64,000 nt of DNA from Caecibacteroides pullorum (GTDB lineage: Bacteria; Bacteroidota; Bacteroidia; Bacteroidales; Bacteroidaceae): positions 246,867 through 310,866 of the forward strand of contig NZ_JAAZTS010000002.1 in assembly GCF_019239235.1 (NCBI RefSeq), read 5' to 3'. The notes beneath the pieces are model-generated. The model was given only the letters and a program-made list of their open reading frames with translations. It was not told where the DNA came from and did no database searches. The translations under genes were made by a program, and so were the position numbers. Below are positions 26,360 to 32,290 of the stretch, piece after piece. The number at the start of each line of letters is the position of its first letter. Position 1 is the stretch's first letter.

Positions 26360-26422
26360 CAAAGGTATTAAAACTAATACTAATACACAAGTTTTGCCCG
26401 AAAATAGTATTAGTTTTAATAC
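26360..26422 (-). promoter_or_regulatory. hicAB promoter with 18-bp inverted-repeat operator
   Basis: Minus-strand TTG (26388-26390), 20 bases, TACCTTTG (26360-26367). GTATTAAAACTAATACTA (26365-26382) and its exact complement (26405-26422) flank the -33 region; one arm overlaps the -7 box. The HTH of HicB probably binds here. Confidence 0.72.
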
Positions 26423-26437
26423 TATTTAAATATAAAA

Positions 26438-26465
26438 CCCCATCTGTCCTCACGGACAGACAGGG
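26438..26465 (-). terminator. Terminator of small-gene operon
   Basis: CTGTCC-GTGA-GGACAG stem extended by C/G runs, followed by TTTTAT on the minus strand, upstream of the hicA operator. Confidence 0.7.
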
Positions 26466-26497
26466 CTATCAAAATGTATAAAAAAAGTTTGCGACAT

Positions 26498-26710
26498 TCA
26501 GAGCTTATTCCGTTCGATGTACACCTGTTCGTCGAGGGCGCCCTTGATGACAGCGTTCGCCTCGATGCTGTTGTAGGATAACCGCACACCGTGGTACTCC
26601 AGTTCTGCAGGAATCATGCCCGTCTCGGAGAAGAACTCGCGCGCCAGGCAAAGCAAGTGGGGTAGGGTGGTGATGTTCTCAAGGTCGTAACGGAGAGATG
26701 CATTATTCAT
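26498..26710 (-). CDS. Small phage protein, last gene of leader-controlled operon
   Basis: 70 residues, acidic, with no recognised domain (HLLCLAREFFSETGMIPAELEYHGVRLSYN). It overlaps the preceding gene by eight bases, so it is translated with it. It ends about 30 bases before a terminator. Confidence 0.6.
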   Translation of the reverse strand: MNNASLRYDLENITTLPHLLCLAREFFSETGMIPAELEYHGVRLSYNSIEANAVIKGALDEQVYIERNKL

Positions 26711-26927
26711 GTGTACCTCCTTTCTGCCCTATAAAACTTTTCATCTCTTGCTGGAAGTATATCAGTTCACTGATTATTTTGAGCCGGGCATTCGCATCAT
26801 CGTTGTCATTGCAGGCAATGCTTTCCACGCTGCGCTGCAGTACGTCTATCCATAATTCAGCTCCGCCAGTCTGCCAGCGGTTGAGGGTTTCCACTACGTC
26901 GGGCGTCATATCTACCGTATTCTTCAT
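26703..26927 (-). CDS. Small phage protein, middle gene of leader-controlled operon
   Basis: 74 residues, helical (VVETLNRWQTGGAELWIDVLQRSVESIA), no recognised family. A short overlap with each neighbour indicates translational coupling. Function unknown; accessory to the phage. Confidence 0.6.
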   Translation of the reverse strand: MKNTVDMTPDVVETLNRWQTGGAELWIDVLQRSVESIACNDNDDANARLKIISELIYFQQEMKSFIGQKGGTHE

Positions 26928-27118
26928 TGTGCACCTCCTTCCTGAAAGGTGATGTTCACGGTACCACCGGACACGTAGAAAACAATGGAGTTGTCTCGTT
27001 GGGCCGCATGGATGCGCTTGCGGCCTTCGCAGAGCTGGAGGCCAAGGTCAGATAACATTTTCTGGACTTTCTCAACGGATACGTAGCGTCCGCGTTCGCT
27101 TGATTTGTTCTTTTTCAT
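26924..27118 (-). CDS. Small basic phage protein controlled by structured leader
   Basis: 64 residues from ATG 27118. Basic N-terminus (MKKNKSSERGRYVSVEKVQKM), then a short beta unit (NSIVFYVSGGTVNITFQEGG). The first part resembles a small DNA-binding helix. No family recognised. The start codon lies three bases after a segment that can pair with the leader. Confidence 0.6.
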   Translation of the reverse strand: MKKNKSSERGRYVSVEKVQKMLSDLGLQLCEGRKRIHAAQRDNSIVFYVSGGTVNITFQEGGAQ

Positions 27119-27370
27119 TTTGTTGAGCAATTAAATGAAACAAATAGGTTAATAATACGGGAAAGCGGCCCTTTCAGTACCCAAAAAATTAAGAAACTTG
27201 CCTAAAAAACGAAAGTTCCGCTTTCCCGTTGCTCAACACCTGATACAGGCTGGGAGGCCATTAAGCACTCCACACGGGGGTCGGAACTTATATGGTTAAC
27301 CGATAGGCATAAAAAATGCCAACGGCAATCGGTTGGCGAACGTCTCGTCGCCTGTATCAAATGTTGAGCA
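27119..27370 (-). promoter_or_regulatory. Structured 5' leader with alternative helices
   Basis: Transcript starting near 27369 would open with GCTCAACATTTGATACAGGC. This pairs with the segment from 27250 down to 27231 over 20 bp, with two G-U wobbles. Inside are stems AACCGAT/ATCGGTT and GGCAT/ATGCC (27298-27334). The 3' half of the second arm (27238-27229) also fits TTGCTCAACA (27130-27121), which ends three bases before the ATG. CGGGAAAGCGG and CCGCTTTCCCG (27158-27228) pair between. A GAAAG/CTTTC hairpin with six Ts (27225-27204) could be a competing terminator. Known riboswitch class not recognised. Confidence 0.7.
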
Positions 27371-27373
27371 CTG

Positions 27374-27403
27374 CAAATATAGGGATTGTTTTTGGATGGG
27401 CAA
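27374..27403 (-). promoter_or_regulatory. Promoter of structured leader
   Basis: TTG (27401-27403), 19 bases, TATATTTG (27374-27381) on the minus strand. The predicted start falls on the first base of the closing helix. Confidence 0.7.
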
Positions 27404-27405
27404 TA

Positions 27406-27437
27406 AAAAAGCGGAACTTTTTAGGGTTCCGCTTTTT
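27406..27437 (-). terminator. Terminator of GHKL/STAS/membrane operon
   Basis: Perfect 12-bp AAAAAGCGGAAC/GTTCCGCTTTTT stem with an 8-base loop, 19 bases after the stop of the membrane-protein gene. Confidence 0.82.
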
Positions 27438-27455
27438 CCTCAACAAAAATTGCTA

Positions 27456-28064
27456 TCATTTTCCTTTATAATTAAACAAACAAGAAATCATATCCTGCTT
27501 GAACTTGCAATATGGATCTTCAATCAGCTCACTGTATTTCTGGGATACATATAAATTAATACCTTCATCCCCAATGTTTTCCACTAACTTATCCCTAAAA
27601 TTGTCGCTTTTCTGGAGGAGTTCACTATGCAAATTTAAATCTATAGCAGCTAATAGATTAATAAAACTCTCGTTCAATGATTTAAAATCTGTCTGGATGT
27701 GTTGTTCTATATCCTTTTTGTTTGCATTCTTCTGCTTTAATTCATTCAAATGCACTATTAAATCATCGAAGAAAGAATACATGTGCTTTAGATTGTAATC
27801 AAGAACTAAAGTTTTCATCAACGCTAACTTTCTGTCTGCCTCTTTAGTCTCATCTTCCTTTTTATTCTTCAATTTGAAAATGACATAGGCAAACCAAGCA
27901 TTAAAGCTTGCTATAATTACGGTTGCAATCTTGTAAATATCATCCAAAATAGATTTATATATAGGACTTGATGTATTCAAGAAAACGGAAACCGCTTGAG
28001 GCACGTTGGACAATGAATCCAAAGCCTGTTCTATGAAAATAGTATCTTCAACCATACGCGTCAA
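27456..28064 (-). CDS. One-pass membrane protein, candidate effector of three-gene system
   Basis: 202 residues. One strong membrane helix (IYKIATVIIASFNAWFAYVIF, about 43-63) is followed by a basic stop-transfer stretch and a cytoplasmic helical domain of about 135 residues rich in Lys, Asp and Leu. No enzyme motif. It overlaps the STAS-like gene by four bases and ends the operon. Given the two upstream signalling-type proteins, I infer that it acts at the membrane when released or triggered. Confidence 0.65.
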   Translation of the reverse strand: MTRMVEDTIFIEQALDSLSNVPQAVSVFLNTSSPIYKSILDDIYKIATVIIASFNAWFAYVIFKLKNKKEDETKEADRKLALMKTLVLDYNLKHMYSFFDDLIVHLNELKQKNANKKDIEQHIQTDFKSLNESFINLLAAIDLNLHSELLQKSDNFRDKLVENIGDEGINLYVSQKYSELIEDPYCKFKQDMISCLFNYKGK

Positions 28065-28396
28065 TCAAGTCCAGTCTTTTTTCGCAAAATTCGTTCTATG
28101 GCTTCGTCCAGTTGGCTTGAAATATCATATCCGTTATCTACCCATTGGATTTTGCTTAAGAATGTCTTTTTCCCATATTTTTTAACAATGTTGACAAAAA
28201 ATTCTTCCAAAAAAGAAGGAGTTATAGAATATACATCCTTAGGAATAATAATCGTAATCTTATCACAAGTATCAAATATCTTATCTATGTTACTTTTATC
28301 CCTAACTACTTCTCCTCGGTCTCTTCCAGTAAAAACTCTGGATTTTACTGCTCCTAATTGAGTTCTGAAATTTTCTAAATCTATTGTTTTATTCAT
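28061..28396 (-). CDS. STAS-like (DUF4325-type) protein
   Basis: 111 residues. The central strand-helix unit KITIIIPKDVYSITPSFLEEF followed by FVNIVKKYGKKTFL matches the STAS-like DUF4325 pattern (hydrophobic strand, conserved Ser in SFL, amphipathic helix). STAS proteins often bind GHKL ATPases, as anti-anti-sigma factors do. The gene overlaps the ATPase stop by eight bases and the membrane-protein start by four. Family call is from pattern recognition only. Confidence 0.65.
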   Translation of the reverse strand: MNKTIDLENFRTQLGAVKSRVFTGRDRGEVVRDKSNIDKIFDTCDKITIIIPKDVYSITPSFLEEFFVNIVKKYGKKTFLSKIQWVDNGYDISSQLDEAIERILRKKTGLD

Positions 28397-29789
28397 TGTT
28401 CAAATCATCATCATTTATGGATAGTTTAGCAAATATAATAGTTCCTGGGAAATAATCCGGTACATTTCTAACATATTTTTCATCCGGTGCATCCGTTAAT
28501 TTCCCCGTTTTATTAAAGGAAATAACTCCTCTTGGACTCCCATTTTCATCTTTGTCATCGACTAATTTATATGTTCCGTCAAAATCAATTCTCGTATTGC
28601 CTGACAATAAGAACATCTTTGAGATATTATCAACATTTTCATCTCCTTTCAATTTAAAGAAGCTATTAATGAATTGAATTGTACCATTCCCTCGCTGTTG
28701 AATCTCCCTAGGAATGCAACTTACTCCTCCTTGCAAAGAATATAAAGTCCACAATGTCTCTTCGGTAAATTTATCCTTTTTAAATAAACTATGAGATCTG
28801 AATTTATCTGACATTATTTTCATTTTGTGAAGGCAGTCTTCATTGATTGGATTATCTCCTATCGGATATTTGAATTTCTCATAGATAGTTTGCCCGAAAT
28901 TCATAATAACCAAATTCAAAAGGCCAAAATGCTTCCCGTCTTTGTTGCATTCTTCAAAATATCCGATCAGATACCTGCATTTTAGAGATGAGTGTTCTTC
29001 TGCATTTATCAAAGTTTCTCCTATGACATATCCTAAATCCATGGAAGCTTCTCTTGATAGAGTTTTTTTCACTCTTGACAAACAGGAATTTACATAATCA
29101 AGCAAGGTAGTAGTATCTATCTCCTTTTGAACCAAAGCACTGTTCTTATTAAGTTTTTCTTCGTCAAATCGTCTTAATTTATACGGGATAATATCATTAT
29201 ATCTAACCTGTTTATTTATAAGCTCAACAGGAGATCCTACAGAGTATAACAATCGAATAACACTTTGATTGTTTATATTTCTTCCCCCAATAGATGCCAA
29301 TCTTACAAATTTATAAACATTTGCTTTTTTGCATGTCTTTATAAACTCGTCTATATCTAGTAAAATTGAATCTAAAAATACTTGAGTTGGCAAATCCACA
29401 TTTTCACAATTCCGATAATCTAACCAAAGTTCTTCGTATGTTTGAAATATGAAACTTTCAATTATTGATCGTAAAAAGTCTATGCTCTCGAAACTGTTTT
29501 CTATTATTGAAAAATGTTTAGGAACTATATGTATTCCTACATTCTTCTTATTTTTCTGTTTCAATTTATTAATGTAGAAAGGACTTTTTTCTTCTTCTGT
29601 TAGATATGCCAAATTCTTAGGCAGAAATGTGTTCAAAGCTTCTTGATAGGAATGGATGTTTTTCCCTATTTTTCTATATTCTTTAAATATGTTTAAAAAA
29701 TAGCTTTTACCTTTATTCCTATTATGCTTTTTCTTTCTACTTTTTAATTTCCTTCTAAAACGCCTTTGAATTAATATTATGCTGATCAT
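28389..29789 (-). CDS. GHKL-type ATPase, first gene of three-gene candidate defence system
   Basis: 466 residues from ATG 29789; a TTG at 29828 also opens the frame. The C-terminal half shows a GHKL nucleotide pocket: N-box GETLINAEEHS (about 257-267), a G1-like strand VIMNFGQTI (about 295-303) where the usual Asp is Asn, and G2 box RGNGT (366-370). The N-terminus is very basic. There is no histidine-kinase phosphoacceptor domain, so it is more like the anti-sigma or MORC/MutL kind of switch ATPase. AT-rich compared with phage structural genes. Confidence 0.75.
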   Translation of the reverse strand: MISIILIQRRFRRKLKSRKKKHNRNKGKSYFLNIFKEYRKIGKNIHSYQEALNTFLPKNLAYLTEEEKSPFYINKLKQKNKKNVGIHIVPKHFSIIENSFESIDFLRSIIESFIFQTYEELWLDYRNCENVDLPTQVFLDSILLDIDEFIKTCKKANVYKFVRLASIGGRNINNQSVIRLLYSVGSPVELINKQVRYNDIIPYKLRRFDEEKLNKNSALVQKEIDTTTLLDYVNSCLSRVKKTLSREASMDLGYVIGETLINAEEHSSLKCRYLIGYFEECNKDGKHFGLLNLVIMNFGQTIYEKFKYPIGDNPINEDCLHKMKIMSDKFRSHSLFKKDKFTEETLWTLYSLQGGVSCIPREIQQRGNGTIQFINSFFKLKGDENVDNISKMFLLSGNTRIDFDGTYKLVDDKDENGSPRGVISFNKTGKLTDAPDEKYVRNVPDYFPGTIIFAKLSINDDDLNNE

Positions 29790-29911
29790 GGCTAATAAAC
29801 GGGAGAATCCTTCACTACTGCGCGCCAACAGGTAAATGAATAAACACCTGAACCCGGTTTTACGGATTACGCTGTAGTGATGGATTCATCTAATTAATCA
29901 TTCTTTTTTTG
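29790..29911 (-). promoter_or_regulatory. Structured leader of GHKL operon
   Basis: About 120 nt between the predicted start and the ATG. GAATCCATCACTAC (29887-29874) pairs with GTAGTGAAGGATTC (29818-29805) with one mismatch, and CAGGT/ACCTG forms an inner hairpin. The 3' arm ends 15 bases before the start codon and could mask the ribosome site. Confidence 0.5.
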
Positions 29912-29917
29912 GCATAA

Positions 29918-29948
29918 CAAAAATATACAATATTTCTGATACCACAAA
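29918..29948 (-). promoter_or_regulatory. Promoter of GHKL/STAS/membrane operon
   Basis: TTTG (29945-29948), 19 bases, TATTTTTG (29918-29925) on the minus strand. This is the ordinary Bacteroidetes type, unlike the phage late promoters. Confidence 0.72.
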
Positions 29949-30012
29949 GAAATAGTTGTAAATAACTTTTTTCAATGGTTGAAGGAACGGATATCAAACC
30001 TACTTATTCGGG

Positions 30013-30054
30013 TCCCATGCCGTTTTGCGAGGTGGCGAGCAAAACGGCATGGGA
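30013..30054. repeat. Perfect 16-bp inverted repeat
   Basis: TCCCATGCCGTTTTGC and its complement, separated by ten bases, in the gap between the coiled-coil gene and the GHKL operon. Long, GC-rich and without a T-run. It could be a protein-binding site, a second terminator or an end of the cargo insertion. Confidence 0.7.
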
Positions 30055-30066
30055 GGGCACAGAAAA

Positions 30067-30090
30067 GCCCCGCCAGCGAACTGACGGGGG
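30067..30090 (-). terminator. Terminator after coiled-coil protein gene
   Basis: CCCCGTCAG/CTGGCGGGG stem with one mismatch, followed by CTTTTCT on the minus strand, just past the stop at 30097. Confidence 0.75.
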
Positions 30091-30096
30091 CATCTG

Positions 30097-30597
30097 TTAG
30101 GCAATTAGCTGCGCTTCTATCTCTTGGATTTTCTCTGTTATCTTACCACGAATAAAGTGGATAAATTCCACGATAATAAGTCGGTTGCTTATCGAAAAAG
30201 TGTCATCATCCCGATACGAATTTCCCTGGCAGAATTTCAGCTTATACAAAACGGTGTTAAAATCTTCTTCTTGTGAAAGTTCATCCTCTGCTTTCTCCAG
30301 TTTATCCATCACGTCAATAAACTGCACCCGATTTTCCGAAAGTTTCTTTTTCCGCTCCAGCTCGGCCAAGCATTTTTGCAGCTCCGCTGTGCGTTGCTCA
30401 ATTTCCTTTTTCAGCTCATCGGCTTCCTTCATCTTCTGTTTAGCCTTTTTGACGGGAACTGCGGCCGGTTCTTCCAGCTTGTCGGTCTTTTCTGCGACTT
30501 TCAAAGCTGGGGAAACAACCAGAACATTACCGTTTGCCTTCATTTCTTCAACAGATTTAATAATTTCACTACCGATTTTCTTTGCTTCTCTTTCCAT
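30097..30597 (-). CDS. Coiled-coil phage accessory protein
   Basis: 166 residues. Residues about 50-110 form a highly charged coiled coil (KKAKQKMKEADELKKEIEQR), followed by a compact domain (DTFSISNRLIIVEFIHFIRGKI). No family recognised. It lies 36 bases downstream of the ArdC-like gene in the same direction. Confidence 0.6.
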   Translation of the reverse strand: MEREAKKIGSEIIKSVEEMKANGNVLVVSPALKVAEKTDKLEEPAAVPVKKAKQKMKEADELKKEIEQRTAELQKCLAELERKKKLSENRVQFIDVMDKLEKAEDELSQEEDFNTVLYKLKFCQGNSYRDDDTFSISNRLIIVEFIHFIRGKITEKIQEIEAQLIA

Positions 30598-30633
30598 AAT
30601 TTTGTTTTTTAATGAGTTAATAAATTGGGTTGA

Positions 30634-31068
30634 TTAATCGTTTTTTTGTGATTTCGTAATTTTGTGAACTTGGCATTCTGCAAACAGATAGCACAAAGGG
30701 AAATAATCATCATCTTTTTTCTTCTCTTCTTCCTGTTCTGCTTCCTTTGCTGTGTCCTCTTCTTTTTTCTTGTTGAATGAAACAGGGCTTCCCCACACAA
30801 GAAGCGCCTTTTCTCCCTTTTTTACAGAAAAGCCATCCTTTTTCCACTCTGAAAAAGTTTTCAAATTTTTAAATCCTTTGCATGCGTAATAAAACCGTAA
30901 TAATCCGTTCACGGTGTCATCCTCATTTCCCATGTACTGGCCTTTATCTCGAGCAGACACCAAGGCGTTGGAAAGCTCTCTTAACTTCATCCTTTTTTCC
31001 TGCATTTCAGCAGAATTTTTGGTCTCTTTCTTTTTCATATCCTTATATTTTAAATAGTTATGCTTCAT
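30634..31068 (-). CDS. ArdC N-terminal-domain-like protein
   Basis: 144 residues, or 134 from the Met at 31038. GLLRFYYACKGFKNLKTFSEW then KKDGFSVKKGEKALLVWG recalls the N-terminal ssDNA-binding domain of ArdC-type antirestriction proteins, here without the metallopeptidase domain. A Glu/Lys-rich stretch and YFPLCYLFAECQVHK close the protein. It could protect incoming phage DNA. It overlaps the preceding gene by 11 bases if the longer start is used. Confidence 0.6.
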   Translation of the reverse strand: MKHNYLKYKDMKKKETKNSAEMQEKRMKLRELSNALVSARDKGQYMGNEDDTVNGLLRFYYACKGFKNLKTFSEWKKDGFSVKKGEKALLVWGSPVSFNKKKEEDTAKEAEQEEEKKKDDDYFPLCYLFAECQVHKITKSQKND

Positions 31069-31255
31069 ATATCACAAAGTCCTCTGCCGTTTGGAAGTAA
31101 TTATCCCCACTGCTGAAAAGCTCCCATTTCTTCCCATTTCCGTCCAAAAAAACGATACAAAGCTCTCGTACATTATCCCACTTTTTCAGGATTTTATAGC
31201 CCTTGAAATTTTCGTTTAAAACGTTGATTGCCTGTGCCAAAGTAAAAGTTTTCAT
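31058..31255 (-). CDS. Small phage protein
   Basis: 65 residues. Start MKTFTLAQAINVLNENFKGY, then a beta-rich part (LCIVFLDGNGKKWELFSSGD). No family recognised. First gene of a three-gene unit with the ArdC-like gene; its start lies at the edge of the 1-kb gene-free region. Confidence 0.6.
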   Translation of the reverse strand: MKTFTLAQAINVLNENFKGYKILKKWDNVRELCIVFLDGNGKKWELFSSGDNYFQTAEDFVIYEA

Positions 31256-31611
31256 TGTGCGTAATTTTAATGTTGAACCTTGAGCTCGTGGGTGTGAGCC
31301 TTTATTCGGCTGTTTCCCTGATTAGAGCTTTTTTTTTGTGCGTCGCCTGTCGCTACGCGGTATGTTTCGCCTTTTTTACGCCACAAGAATTGCGGTGCCG
31401 AGGATGACTACCAGCAAGGTTCTGCCGAAAACCGTAGGCTTGAATACTACCTGTAAGGTGGAGATTTTTTCAGCAGACATCGCCCGACCTTGCCTGTCAG
31501 ACCGGTGCCCTACATTCGTGGCAAAAAAAGCGAAACTGCGTGGTGATAGGTGCCAAAATAATGGCGATAATCAGAAGAGGAAACAGCCTGGGAAGATATA
31601 ATTGCAGACTA

Positions 31612-31866
31612 TACCGCTCTGCCCGGTTATGCGAATGGACAACGAAGCCTGCGAGGTTCCATAGCGCAATATCTGGGTGGAAATGGTTGATTACGGCATG
31701 AGACATGCGGTAATCTCTGCGTGTACGCAAAATAGAGTACCACTCTGCCTGGTTATTTCCGACGAAGTGACGGATCAGGCAAATGCCCCGTCTATCCGTC
31801 GGGGATGACGAGGCGAAAGAACCGGTCACGGCATCGCAAGAAGCGGTGACCTCTGCGTGAACGCAA
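31612..31866. ncRNA. Tandem pair of covarying structured motifs
   Basis: Two units begin with TACCGCTCTGCCCGGTTAT (31612) and TACCACTCTGCCTGGTTAT (31738). Each ends with a helix GATTAC/GTAATC (31689-31715) or GGTCAC/GTGACC (31824-31851) enclosing GGCAT, and then a small hairpin TGCG-TGTA-CGCA or TGCG-TGAA-CGCA. Two of six pairs in the helix changed from A-T to G-C type on both sides. This supports RNA structure; the transcribed strand is not settled. Not matched to a known class. Confidence 0.6.
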
Positions 31867-31901
31867 TCAGACAAACAGAAAGGTCACTTTCTACAAATTA
31901 A

Positions 31902-31984
31902 CGCGAAAAATTCGGGCGGCAAAGTTTTCTTTCTCCTGCAGGAATGCAGTTAAGATGGAAAGCGTGCCGCCCGAATTTTTCGCG
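31902..31984. repeat. 20-bp perfect hairpin with inner stems
   Basis: Arms 31902-31921 and 31965-31984 (CGCGAAAAATTCGGG and on) are exact complements. The 43-base loop contains further pairing, CTTTC/GAAAG and CTGCA/TGCAG. The tandem motifs lie 36 bases to the left. RNA structural element, pac/ori feature or recombination site. Confidence 0.75.
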
Positions 31985-32086
31985 CGCCCACATGAATATG
32001 GGGCGTATTTTCATTCATACAGGCCGATATACTCATTCGCTTCTTACTTTGGAAACCGCAAACCGCTGATAACTAATAAAAGAACC

Positions 32087-32114
32087 CCCTCCGACCGCCA
32101 CTGCGGGAGGAGGG
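32087..32114 (-). terminator. Possible terminator upstream of RNA-like region
   Basis: CCCTCC/GGAGGG stem with GC-rich interior, followed by GGTTCTTTTATT on the minus strand. Confidence 0.45.
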
Positions 32115-32237
32115 AAAGACGTTTCTGCCCGTGCCGCGCCGCCCTCCATTTGCGATTGCAGGGGCGAGAAGGGTCGGAAATGTGATAAAACATCCTTACA
32201 TACAAATCCTACCATCCCGCACGCAGTCCATGAAAAA

Positions 32238-32265
32238 GCCCTGCTATCCTCACGGACGGCAGGGC
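32238..32265 (-). terminator. Terminase operon terminator
   Basis: GCCCTGC/GCAGGGC stem followed by TTTTTC on the minus strand, 26 bases after the terL stop. Confidence 0.8.
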
Positions 32266-32290
32266 CTACCACAACACATAACAAAAAGTA

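Larger units (their letters stand above)
31261..32290 (-). other. Gene-free kilobase downstream of terminase
   Basis: No convincing coding frame. A 125-codon frame at 31497-31874 is crossed by the RNA-like repeats and is not supported. The stretch holds two covarying motif copies (31612-31866), a 20-bp hairpin (31902-31984) and two terminators (32087-32114, 32238-32265). Strand is assigned from neighbouring genes only. Candidate large noncoding RNA, replication or packaging region. Confidence 0.5.

Noticed and set aside
27231..27369. The outer arms of the leader fit the integron attC end consensus (RYYYAAC ... GTTRRRY).
   Set aside because: The consensus is degenerate, the inner L boxes and spacers do not fit, there is no integrase of that type, and a promoter starts exactly at the helix. 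A transcript leader explains it better.
31497..31874. A 125-codon leftward frame with a hydrophobic end.
   Set aside because: It covers the tandem structured motifs, lacks codon bias and a ribosome site, and its sequence follows base-pairing rather than protein constraints.
31261..32290. Diversity-generating retroelement or retron region.
   Set aside because: No reverse transcriptase gene lies anywhere in the window, and the repeats differ by compensatory pairs rather than by changes at adenines.
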